Assembly (NCBI GenBank): GCA_021732085.1
Contig: JAKFVQ010000026.1
Coordinates: 1 to 64,000 of the forward strand
Length of the DNA stretch: 64,000 nt
DNA from: Candidatus Obscuribacterales bacterium
Lineage (GTDB): Bacteria > Cyanobacteriota > Vampirovibrionia > Obscuribacterales > Obscuribacteraceae
Reading direction: 5' to 3'
Below the pieces are notes generated by a model. That model had not been told where the DNA came from. It ran no database searches and saw only the letters and a program-made list of their open reading frames with translations. Each line of letters opens with the position of its first letter. Position 1 is the first letter of the stretch. This document shows, in pieces, positions 37,794 to 45,637 of this stretch. Made by a program: the position numbers and the translations under genes.

Positions 37794-38221
37794 ATGAACA
37801 CGCAATTGAAAGTATTAGTTAGCTCATTTGCATTCGGAGCAACTGCCATGCTCTTCGCGCCATCTGCAACAGCACAATATTTTGGTGACGATTCCCATGA
37901 GACTAATGTGGTGCAAGTTGTTACACCAAGGACTGCTAATTCCGCCGACCATGCGCATGAACGAGGAAACCATGGAAGCAGCAAGGTCAGAAGCATGGTC
38001 TTGTCACCAATCGAAACTGCTATGAACATCGGCTGCAGGAGAAATTATCTCGATCATCTGGGGATCGACATTGTTGTTTTCTGGTTTCAGAAGATCAGGT
38101 AAAACAAGGCTCGGAGCAAGCGCTTATGCTTGGAGTGCTCGCCATCGTGCTAGGAATTTGCACGCCGGGATGTATAAATTGGCTCGTGGCGTCAGCCCGA
38201 GATATGAATCTACTTTCTTAG
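37794..38221 (+). pseudogene. Frameshifted copy of the secreted two-TM family
   Basis: The first member of a three-copy tandem array. The start codon, signal peptide (SATAQYFGDDSHE, matching AQY[MI]GxDSH of the intact copies) and first ~75 codons are readable. Then the frame must shift near 38030 to give AGEIISIIWGSTLL, and again near 38120 to give MLGVLAIVLGICTPG and an ending (NWLVASARD, stop at 38219-38221) aligned with the intact paralogues. Two or more indels have therefore destroyed the gene; left unshifted, the frame ends at 38102. Sequencing error is an alternative, but two shifts in 90 bp make decay more likely. Confidence 0.8.
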
Positions 38222-38248
38222 AATCCACCCGAAGCGAATACGAAATAT

Positions 38249-38282
38249 ATGACCTAAGTCAATCTCAGATGACTACAGTCAC
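38249..38282 (+). promoter_or_regulatory. Second pair of ATGAC-N4-GTCA dyads
   Basis: ATGACCTAAGTCAA (38249-38262) and ATGACTACAGTCAC (38269-38282), with centres 20 bp apart, end 86 bp before the start at 38369. Position and architecture match the pair before the pseudogene. Confidence 0.6.
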
Positions 38283-38368
38283 AAGAGAAACCGTAGCAGT
38301 CATCCTTTCAAACACTTTCCATAACTTCAATCGTAGAATGGTTTCACGCGCAACAGAGGACTAATCAA

Positions 38369-38842
38369 ATGAACTCGGGACTAAAATCGCTCCTTATTTC
38401 ACTAGCTGCTGGCGTTGTCTTCGTCGGAGTCAACCTGCCCGCGAATGCACAATACATGGGTAGTGACAGCCACGAATCACAGGTCTCCGAAGATGCATTC
38501 GCAGACAAGTCAGCGCAGCACATCAAAAATGCTGAACAGCGTTCAATAGGAGCGGAAGGCGCGGATCCGATGCTACTACAAGGCGTTAATACAGCCGGAA
38601 CAGTGCGTGTAAATATGCTTGCCAATCTGGAAGCATTATTGAATATCTGCTCCAACGGAGCGCAACTCACCGGCATCATATGGGGAGCGATTCTACTGTG
38701 GGCCTGCATCAGAAAGTTGAATCAACCAGGATTTGGACGCGCATTTGCGTTTGCCATGCTTCCAATAATTCTTGGAGTATGTACTCCGGGGTCCATCAAT
38801 TGGGTTGTCGCCACGGCTCGCGATGCTGGTCTTTTTTCGTAG
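38369..38842 (+). CDS. Secreted two-TM protein, paralogue 2
   Basis: A 157-residue protein. A signal peptide (residues 1-26, cleavage ANA^QY) is followed by the family signature QYMGSDSHES, a polar ~60-residue region, then two hydrophobic helices: ~103-120 (GIIWGAILLWACI) and ~128-145 (AFAMLPIILGVCTPG). They are separated by a short basic loop, RKLNQPGFGR. The layout (signal peptide plus two TMs with a basic turn) resembles TrbC/VirB2-type pilin precursors, but no sequence signature is decisive. Preceded by dyad sites; followed 42 bp later by a paralogue, probably cotranscribed. Confidence 0.8.
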   Translation: MNSGLKSLLISLAAGVVFVGVNLPANAQYMGSDSHESQVSEDAFADKSAQHIKNAEQRSIGAEGADPMLLQGVNTAGTVRVNMLANLEALLNICSNGAQLTGIIWGAILLWACIRKLNQPGFGRAFAFAMLPIILGVCTPGSINWVVATARDAGLFS

Positions 38843-38884
38843 GCAATTGCTATTTAGTCCATATCTTGGGGGAGAAACTCGAAA

Positions 38885-39361
38885 TTGAAATCTATAATTC
38901 TTTCGCTAATCGCAGGCAGCGTCATTGTCGGACTAACGCAGCCAGCGAACGCACAATATATTGGCGAAGATAGCCACGCAAGCAAGGCTGTCTCGACGAC
39001 AAACCTAATGATTAAACCCGTCGAGAATTCGGCACCTCGCGTACCGAAGAAAGGCACTGCACTTTCAGATTCCCCCATCAACTTATCCGGCGTAGAAAGA
39101 GTGCCAGGAGGTCCCGGGACGGTCAAAGTAAATAATCTTGCTATGCTCGAAGCCCTCATAAACATCTGCGCAAACGGAGCTGAAATTGTTTGCTTCCTTT
39201 GGGGGGCTGGACTTATCTTTGCCTGCTTGCGCAAAATAGGGAAGCCGGGACTAGCCCGCTCCTTTGCATTTGCACTAATTCCAATAATTCTTGGGCTGTG
39301 CACCCCCCCGGCCTTCAACTGGGCAATCGATTCTGTCCGCACAGCTGACATATTCAGCTAG
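38885..39361 (+). CDS. Secreted two-TM protein, paralogue 3
   Basis: A 158-residue protein starting at a TTG with GGGGGAG upstream. Same plan as the gene before it: signal peptide ending ANA, QYIGEDSHAS, polar region containing a Gly/Pro stretch (ERVPGGPGTVKV), conserved LEALINICANGAE, then two TM helices flanking RKIGKPGLAR, and PIILGLCTPPAFNW. Two cysteines, one before TM1 and one in TM2, are shared with its paralogue. Function unknown. No dyad pair lies in the 42-bp gap before it. Confidence 0.8.
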   Translation: MKSIILSLIAGSVIVGLTQPANAQYIGEDSHASKAVSTTNLMIKPVENSAPRVPKKGTALSDSPINLSGVERVPGGPGTVKVNNLAMLEALINICANGAEIVCFLWGAGLIFACLRKIGKPGLARSFAFALIPIILGLCTPPAFNWAIDSVRTADIFS

Positions 39362-39547
39362 TTCTAAATCCAAATCTCTGCGACAAAAGATCGACTCAAA
39401 TTATTTTCAAAACTGAGTCCTAATATTAGAACTACAGGTCGAACACGGCTCAGGGGGAATTCTCCCATGGACCAGAACACTTCTTACACATATTTTATTT
39501 GTAAGGATGCAGGGCCTTATCGGTTGGTTGGTTGAGGTTGTACTGTC

Positions 39548-40684
39548 ATGCGATTAACTATAGGCGACTCGTTTCCCTCGGGCGGGGAAGCGTCTTCGGC
39601 TTCGTCATCCTCGGGCGCAGATTCATTGCGTGCCGATTTTTTCCGTTCCTCAGAAGCACCACGCAGCATTGAAGCTCCGGCTATGGCAGCGCCCGCTGCT
39701 GGAGCTGTAGAGATTCCGGCACCAATTATGCAAGCGCTGGACACTGCACAGCCGGTGCGTTTCAGCAGCGCAGGAGAGAATCAGGCTGCCGCTCGCCAGC
39801 CGGATTATTATCTGACCACTGACGGGAAGCTCGTGAAGAACGAGAACGCACAACCGAGCCCGGACGGCAGCATCAATATAGAAATTCAAAGCGCAAAGCC
39901 AGAGCATAACAAGAGCTTGCGAGACGCAATCCTTCATCAAAGCGAGATGCAGAAGGCGGCGGCAAAGGATATGATTCGCCTCTTCCAAAAGAATAATCCT
40001 GGAAAGCCCGTGCCGGGATGGATGGAAGATTTGGCAAGCGCACAACCGAATCTGCCTAACTTCGTTCCATTTGAGCCAGCTCAAAACAGACCCGTAGCAC
40101 CGCCACCGGAAAATGGTTTCGTCAATCGCGGCACTTCGGGACTCCCTGGATTTGCAGGCAACGGCGGATTCGATGGCGGCGGAAATTACCGCGGTAATGG
40201 TGGCGCCGGCGATGGCAGCCTGTGGACAGGTGGATCAGACAGAGGTAAGCCAATGGGACCAGGCGAAACTGTAAAAGCAAAAGAAATCTTCGATTACATG
40301 ACTCAGAAGCATTCGCTTCCTCCTCATATCGCATCCGGCATTCTCGGCAACATGATGACCGAGTCCAATTTGCGCACAGACGCTTACAATCCAAATGAAG
40401 GAGCAATTGGTCTCATTCAATGGCTCGGACCAAGACGCCAGGCTTTGGAAAGCTTCGCATCGAACGAAGGAAAGCCAGTAACGGATTGGCGCGTACAAGT
40501 TGATTTCATGATGCATGAACTGAAGGGTAGCGAGTCAGGATCCTGGGCAAAATTGCAACACGCACAAACACCGGGTGAAGCAGCAGCCATATTCGACAAG
40601 TACTACGAAAGAAGCTCCGGACATGCTCGCGGTCAGCGTATGGCAAACGCGGAGAACATTCACCGTACGATAGCTACAGCGTAA
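39548..40684 (+). CDS. Phage-tail-lysozyme-domain protein
   Basis: A 378-residue protein. Residues 1-215 are low-complexity, Ala/Ser/Pro- and then Gly-rich (FDGGGNYRGNGG). The C-terminal ~140 residues match the phage tail lysozyme fold: AKEIFDYMTQKHSLPPHIAS, GILGNMMTESNLRTDAYNP (catalytic Glu in TESN), GLIQW and the AAIFDKYYERS end. No clear signal peptide, so export would need another route, or the protein acts like a phage endolysin. A GAGG site stands 10 bp before the ATG. It follows the two-TM paralogues and precedes a small two-TM protein. Confidence 0.82.
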   Translation: MRLTIGDSFPSGGEASSASSSSGADSLRADFFRSSEAPRSIEAPAMAAPAAGAVEIPAPIMQALDTAQPVRFSSAGENQAAARQPDYYLTTDGKLVKNENAQPSPDGSINIEIQSAKPEHNKSLRDAILHQSEMQKAAAKDMIRLFQKNNPGKPVPGWMEDLASAQPNLPNFVPFEPAQNRPVAPPPENGFVNRGTSGLPGFAGNGGFDGGGNYRGNGGAGDGSLWTGGSDRGKPMGPGETVKAKEIFDYMTQKHSLPPHIASGILGNMMTESNLRTDAYNPNEGAIGLIQWLGPRRQALESFASNEGKPVTDWRVQVDFMMHELKGSESGSWAKLQHAQTPGEAAAIFDKYYERSSGHARGQRMANAENIHRTIATA

Positions 40685-40760
40685 GTCGGCTTGGCTCTCA
40701 AGAAAATTTCAAGAGCTCTTTGTATTCTGAACCTGCGAACTAATATGCGGGGAAAGAGCA

Positions 40761-41009
40761 ATGTCGAGCATCCTGGAATTCATAAGCACACCAACAGTTT
40801 GGATGGCGATAAACATTATCTCCATGACCCTCACAGGCTATGGTATGTGGGTCTCTGTATTCAGCTTCAAACATCGCTCGGGCTGCGAAGTTACAGCATC
40901 GCTCCTAGTTGGAGCAATGATAATAATATTCGGCATGATGATGCCTGGAATGATAGCTAACAACTTCTTCCACTGCAATCGCAATATATCGTGCGCTTCA
41001 TCAAACTGA
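40761..41009 (+). CDS. Small two-TM membrane protein
   Basis: An 82-residue protein with GGGGAAAGAGCA before the ATG. Two hydrophobic helices (~10-34 and ~48-68, MIIIFGMMMPGMIA) are separated by a short polar turn (FKHRSGCEV). Position right after a lysozyme-domain gene, plus this topology, is what a holin would show, but many small membrane proteins look alike and the sequence has no holin signature. An overlapping frame at 40691-40960 lacks membrane character and is rejected. Confidence 0.6.
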   Translation: MSSILEFISTPTVWMAINIISMTLTGYGMWVSVFSFKHRSGCEVTASLLVGAMIIIFGMMMPGMIANNFFHCNRNISCASSN

Positions 41010-41039
41010 AAACGACGGATTCTACCTTTTGGCAAGTTC

Positions 41040-42653
41040 CTATGGCCAGCCGCCGAAGCGCATTCCCCCGCCACCGAAACCGAATTGCATTCCGGAGCCG
41101 CCACCCATTCCACCGAACGGACTCATCGGCGAGAAGCCGCTGTTAAAGCCACCATAACCGGTATTACCGAATCCATTTGTTTGCACGCTGCGACGTCCGA
41201 CAACTGCGCCAGTCATTGGGTCAATCAGCGTTCCAGTGTATTGATCGTACAAAAGACCGGTTTGAGGGTCGTTCACGAGTGTTCCAGGCGCGACATTGTA
41301 ACTGCCGGTGTAACCACCGCCCAATGCACTACCTAGACCATTGATGATTTTCGACAGCCCGCTTGGTCCTTTAGACATTTGGCTTGGTCCATTGAAATCA
41401 AGATCTGGAAAGTCAGGATCCTTACGGCTGCGCTTCTGCGGAGCCGTCGGGGGCATGTTGTCATTCGAAAGCGGCACTGCGGCTACCAAACGGCTAACAC
41501 GATCAGGCAAAGACTTGTCGGCTTGCGGCTTGTCTTGAGGAAACACGGTAACTTCCAGTCGATTGATCCGGTTCAGAAGTGTCTCACTGCCATACGTTTT
41601 TTGAAAAACTTCTTTCTCAAGCATGCTTATTTGCTGACTCACACCTACTCCTGGTGCGGGAGATGGAGCGCCACCGCCGGCGCCACCACGAGAAAAGTCG
41701 GGAGCAGAAGGCGGCATACCATCGCCACGTCCGCCACTAGCCATACCGGAGCCATAACTGCCGCCTGCGCCGTAAGTGCCGCCGCCGCCATACGAACCGC
41801 CACGACTTCCTCCACCGGCGCCAAAAGTGCCGGAACCAGAGTAAGGATCAAATGCCGGGGGTTTCGGACGCGCATAATCAGAAGACATCTGCTTGCGGTA
41901 GCTGCGGTTAAGTGAGGGATCCTCACCGACACCTGTAAATGGCTGAATGCCCTCAGAACCAGCGATGTGCGGATCTTCTTCTTCGTCAGCCCATTCACTT
42001 CCCATTGGTTTTTGCCGGGCAACATCTATCCCGGATGAACCACGCAGCCTGTCAACCCTGTCCTGCAAGTCGTCTGACGAACTAGTTTTACCAAAAGCTT
42101 TGATTTCCAGCCGATCGAGACGCTTGCCCAAACTCTCCCCAACGTAGTCCCGGCCTAACAGCTTCTTTTCAATTGCGGAGACCGCAGGGTAGCTGTTTTG
42201 ATCCTTGCTCGGGACCTCATCGTCATAAGCCGTCTCCTTCGGAGAGGGCTTGTAAGCCGGCGCCGGTTTACTTTGTCTAGGAGCCTCAGCGGTCGGAGGC
42301 GCTTGCTCAGCCGGAGCTTTAGGCTCTTCAACCTTGGCATTGAGATTAGGCACAAGTGCCATCAGGCTCTTCAAGCGGTCGTCAACACTGCCTGTCTTAC
42401 TCTCGCCGAACACCAATTGCTCAAGGCGATTGAGCCTATCCACCGTTTCATCTTTCGGGAAGTCATGCTGAAAGTATTTTTCTTCTAGCTTACTAATATT
42501 GCTCTCAGCAGACTCTTGGGCGAAAACAGGGCTGGGAATAACGCTTGAAAAAATAATTGAAAGGCTGGCAGCCAGCACCCATGCAGCGCGCTGGCGTGAT
42601 GATCGCCCACGAGTTGCTTTGCTATTGTTCTGTTCTGAATTCCGGCTCATCAT
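41040..42653 (-). CDS. Secreted protein with three ~45-residue LE-RL repeats and Gly-rich regions
   Basis: About 537 residues from the ATG at 42653; the frame reaches another ATG at 42698 without a better site. Signal peptide: basic RSSRQR, then WVLAASLSIIFSSVIPS, cleavage near VFAQ. Three copies of a repeat follow with pattern LE-x3-F/L-x3-Y/F-x2-E-x4-RL-x-RLE-x2-VFG-x8-DR-x2-RL, starting at about residues 48 (SKLEEKYFQ), 155 (AIEKKLLGRDY) and 335 (SMLEKEVFQKTY). They are separated by Pro-rich and Gly/Ser/Tyr-rich linkers. The tail is Gly/Phe-rich (GGMGGGSGMQFGFGG). No known domain recognised; likely an extracellular or envelope-matrix protein. Confidence 0.82.
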   Translation of the reverse strand: MMSRNSEQNNSKATRGRSSRQRAAWVLAASLSIIFSSVIPSPVFAQESAESNISKLEEKYFQHDFPKDETVDRLNRLEQLVFGESKTGSVDDRLKSLMALVPNLNAKVEEPKAPAEQAPPTAEAPRQSKPAPAYKPSPKETAYDDEVPSKDQNSYPAVSAIEKKLLGRDYVGESLGKRLDRLEIKAFGKTSSSDDLQDRVDRLRGSSGIDVARQKPMGSEWADEEEDPHIAGSEGIQPFTGVGEDPSLNRSYRKQMSSDYARPKPPAFDPYSGSGTFGAGGGSRGGSYGGGGTYGAGGSYGSGMASGGRGDGMPPSAPDFSRGGAGGGAPSPAPGVGVSQQISMLEKEVFQKTYGSETLLNRINRLEVTVFPQDKPQADKSLPDRVSRLVAAVPLSNDNMPPTAPQKRSRKDPDFPDLDFNGPSQMSKGPSGLSKIINGLGSALGGGYTGSYNVAPGTLVNDPQTGLLYDQYTGTLIDPMTGAVVGRRSVQTNGFGNTGYGGFNSGFSPMSPFGGMGGGSGMQFGFGGGGMRFGGWP

Positions 42654-42903
42654 TGGGGTTCGTCCAGGGTTCCTGAAGTGTGTTTTGTCGCACCACATCT
42701 ACTAAATGCACGTAACCAGCATAGCCATATTACCATGGCTCAGGGTACCCCAAAAGCTCCTTTTCCCTGGAGTGAACCGGCAAAAGGTGCCCTTTCTTCC
42801 TAAAGCATTCAGAGAAGCATGAAAAATGAGACGCTTTGCAGCAACTTATGTTTCCAATTAGAGAAAATGGGAGGCAACGTCCCCTGGAAATCTCTGGAAG
42901 ATA

Positions 42904-44508
42904 ATGTCTGTGATCATTAGCAACGAATTGGCGCGCTCTCCGGTCGTTGAACTGGATGGAAACTCTCTCCGGCTGGAGGATCTGGCCAGATTAGCCCGCG
43001 GGCAAGCACAGGCCCAGCTCTCCCAAAGTGCTGCCGAACAGGTCCTGAAGAGCCGGGCCGTCGTAGATAAAGCATTGCACTCCGGCGAAGCTATTTATGG
43101 AATAACTACCGGCTTCGGTAAGTTCAAAGATGTTTTTATTCAACCTGAAGATCGTAAACAGTTGCAAACCAACCTGCTACTCAGTCATGCAGCCGGTGTC
43201 GGCCCCTCTTTCGATAGAGAAACCACGCGAGCGATGATGGCGCTGAGAGCGAACGCTTTGGCAAAAGGTTACTCGGGCGTTCGCAAAGAACTTTTGGAAC
43301 TCCTCATCGCCTGCCTTAACAGCGGTGTACACCCTGTAATTCCTGAGCAAGGCTCACTTGGGGCAAGCGGCGATCTGGCTCCACTTTCACATCTTGCGCT
43401 TGTTCTAATCGGACGCGGCAGAGCCGAATACAAAGGCGAAATAATGGAAGGCAGCGAAGCCTTGCAACGCGCCGGACTCTCAGCAATGCAATTGGAAGCC
43501 AAGGAAGGATTGGCACTCACCAATGGCACCCAATCAATGACCGCCATGGGGGCTCAATTAGTCTTGCGCAGCGAATACCTGCTCAAGCTTGCAGACATTA
43601 TCGGTGCAATGTCGCTGGAAGCGCAGCTTGGCTCCGGACGTCCTTTCTCCCAAAAGATACATGACCTGCGAGCACATCCAGGTCAGTCGGCTTCAGCGGA
43701 AAATCTTCGTAAGCTGCTGGCAAACAGCCAGATCATTGAGAGCCATAAAGATTGCCCACTGGTACAGGACGCTTACTCATTGCGATGCATGCCGCAAGTG
43801 CATGGCGCAAGCAGGCAGGCAGTAACTCATGCAAGGCAAATCTTTGAAATCGAAGTGAATTCGGCAACAGACAACCCGCTTGTTTTTGAGGATGAAATTC
43901 TCTCTGGTGGCAACTTTCATGGACAGCCATTGGCGCTCGCTCTCGATTATCTCGGGATCGCAATAGCAGAGCTGGCCAACATATCCGAGCGACGAACGGA
44001 GCGCCTTGTAAATCCAGCTCTATCTAATGGCTTGCCCGCGTTCCTAACGCAATATGGTGGCACTGATTCCGGATTCATGATCGCTCAATATACAGCAGCC
44101 GCTCTTGTTTCCGAAAACAAGGTCTTGGCACATCCGGCCAGTGTCGATTCAATTCCGACATCGGCCAATCAAGAAGACCATGTATCCATGGGAGCAACAG
44201 CAGGACGCAAAGCGCGAGCAATCTTTGAAAACAGTGCGACCGTTCTTGCCATCGAGTTACTTTGCGCCGCTCAGGGACTCGATTTTCGCATGTTCGATGA
44301 TCCCACGGCTGCCAGTGAAGCGAAAAATCCCAAAGCGGATTTACTACCTGGACCCGGTATCGCAGCTGCGTACAACGTAATCCGCAGCGAAATTCCATTT
44401 CTCGATCGGGATCGAGAAATGTACGTGGATCTTGAAAAAGCCAAGGCACTTGTGATGAGCGGAGCGATAGTTTCCGCAGTCGAATCGGCGATCGGACCTC
44501 TGAACTAA
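42904..44508 (+). CDS. hutH: Histidine (aromatic amino acid) ammonia-lyase
   Basis: A 534-residue member of the MIO-dependent ammonia-lyase family. The Ala-Ser-Gly that forms the MIO cofactor is at 154-156 (SLGASGDLAPLSH). The flap YGITTGFG carries catalytic Tyr65, and QDAYSLRCMPQVHG, NSATDNPLV and GGNFHGQPLALALD are the other active-site segments. The selectivity-loop His (LLLSHAAGVG, H95) favours histidine or tyrosine over phenylalanine. It deaminates L-His to urocanate in the hut pathway, but no hutU, hutI or hutG is near, so the gene may act alone or make a different product. GGAAGATA precedes the ATG. It ends 4 bp from the convergent gene. Confidence 0.92.
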   Translation: MSVIISNELARSPVVELDGNSLRLEDLARLARGQAQAQLSQSAAEQVLKSRAVVDKALHSGEAIYGITTGFGKFKDVFIQPEDRKQLQTNLLLSHAAGVGPSFDRETTRAMMALRANALAKGYSGVRKELLELLIACLNSGVHPVIPEQGSLGASGDLAPLSHLALVLIGRGRAEYKGEIMEGSEALQRAGLSAMQLEAKEGLALTNGTQSMTAMGAQLVLRSEYLLKLADIIGAMSLEAQLGSGRPFSQKIHDLRAHPGQSASAENLRKLLANSQIIESHKDCPLVQDAYSLRCMPQVHGASRQAVTHARQIFEIEVNSATDNPLVFEDEILSGGNFHGQPLALALDYLGIAIAELANISERRTERLVNPALSNGLPAFLTQYGGTDSGFMIAQYTAAALVSENKVLAHPASVDSIPTSANQEDHVSMGATAGRKARAIFENSATVLAIELLCAAQGLDFRMFDDPTAASEAKNPKADLLPGPGIAAAYNVIRSEIPFLDRDREMYVDLEKAKALVMSGAIVSAVESAIGPLN

Positions 44509-44512
44509 ATTC

Positions 44513-45487
44513 TTAGTCCTCGAGACAATTACCTGATTCGCTCATGCGCGCACGCAATTGTTTTGGAAACAAGAAACAGGAAAGCAAAAATTCGCCATCG
44601 ACATAACGAAGCTGATTGGCTTTCAGTCGGATCGCAGCAACATCATTGAAAGACTTCTCCGTCATCTTCTTGGGATTGAACCAATCAGACGCGATTATAA
44701 ACGCCCAATCGGAGAGGAACGAAGGAATCATCGAGTGATAGCTATGAACCTCAGAAAATACACTGGCTATAGTTCTCTTCAAAACGAAATGCTCATCTCG
44801 TGCTTGCGCCAATTGCATTGCCTGTACAGCCATCATTCCACCAGCTGAAAGTCGGCTTCGCAACAGAGCGAAAAATTGCTTGGTGTAAGTGCTGCGATTT
44901 TCGCTATTCAAGTCTAGATCAAGCAGATCGCAAATGACCACATCGTATTTAACAGGATCGCCACTCAGGAATTCGCGTGCACATCCATCAACGATTCTAA
45001 TGCGAGGGTCAGCAAAAGCATCTTTATGCCAAGACTGCAGATGTTGCTTTGCAAGATCAATGAGCTCTGAATTGCATCCGACCATGGTGATCGACTCAAC
45101 GCTGCGATGCTGCAATATCTGAGGAAGAGCACCACCCTCGGAACCGCCAACTAAAAGAACGCGACGCGGATTAGGATGCATTAAAAGCGCCGGATGCACT
45201 AACAACTCATGATAAAGCTGCTGGTCAATTTCTGCGCCTTGCAACTCCCCATCCATTACAACTACCCGGCCGTATTTCGGGCAATCAGCAATTAACACCT
45301 GTTGACCTGCTGGCAACGTGCCGGAGTACAAAACCTTATCAAGCGCGAGCAGCGAGTACTCTCCCGCTTGATTTGGCTGCACGCTGTATGCGTCTACCGA
45401 ATCTCCAAGCTCAGCCAGCGCAATGGGCGTCTGCGCGTCAACAAGTCTGACCCGCCTGGCTTTAATCTCCGTGGCCTTTACTGCCAT
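44513..45487 (-). CDS. Spermidine-synthase-like methyltransferase-fold protein
   Basis: About 324 residues from the ATG at 45487. The N-terminal beta part (YSLLALDKVLYSGTLPAGQQVL, RVVVMDGELQGAEIDQQLYHE) and the Rossmann part (RRVLLVGGSEGGALPQIL) follow the SpeE plan. Key residues differ from true spermidine synthases: GGGDGG is GGSEGG, the nucleotide-binding Asp after the second strand is Cys-Asn (MVGCNSELI), and the catalytic DSSDP loop is CDLLDLDL. The putrescine/dcAdoMet reaction is therefore unsure; it may be a degenerate or aminopropyl-unrelated relative. Convergent with hutH. Confidence 0.75.
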   Translation of the reverse strand: MAVKATEIKARRVRLVDAQTPIALAELGDSVDAYSVQPNQAGEYSLLALDKVLYSGTLPAGQQVLIADCPKYGRVVVMDGELQGAEIDQQLYHELLVHPALLMHPNPRRVLLVGGSEGGALPQILQHRSVESITMVGCNSELIDLAKQHLQSWHKDAFADPRIRIVDGCAREFLSGDPVKYDVVICDLLDLDLNSENRSTYTKQFFALLRSRLSAGGMMAVQAMQLAQARDEHFVLKRTIASVFSEVHSYHSMIPSFLSDWAFIIASDWFNPKKMTEKSFNDVAAIRLKANQLRYVDGEFLLSCFLFPKQLRARMSESGNCLED

Positions 45488-45637
45488 CAATCTGCCCCCA
45501 GCTATCTTCTAATGCCACTTTAAGGGGCAATTGTGAGCGCACTGTGATCGGCGGCAGAATTAAGGAACGACCAAGAGGAGGAAGAAACTACCACTTTTAG
45601 CAATGAACGGATGTTTCCTAGTGCAGTCTCAACTCAC

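Noticed and set aside
39548-41009. Prophage
   Set aside because: Only a lysozyme domain and a small membrane protein; no capsid, tail, integrase or att duplication seen.
45520-45550. lac-operator-like AATTGTGAGCGCAC upstream of the spermidine-synthase-like gene
   Set aside because: The palindrome is not completed (TGTGA-N6-TGTGA is a direct, not inverted, repeat) and no LacI-type gene is present.
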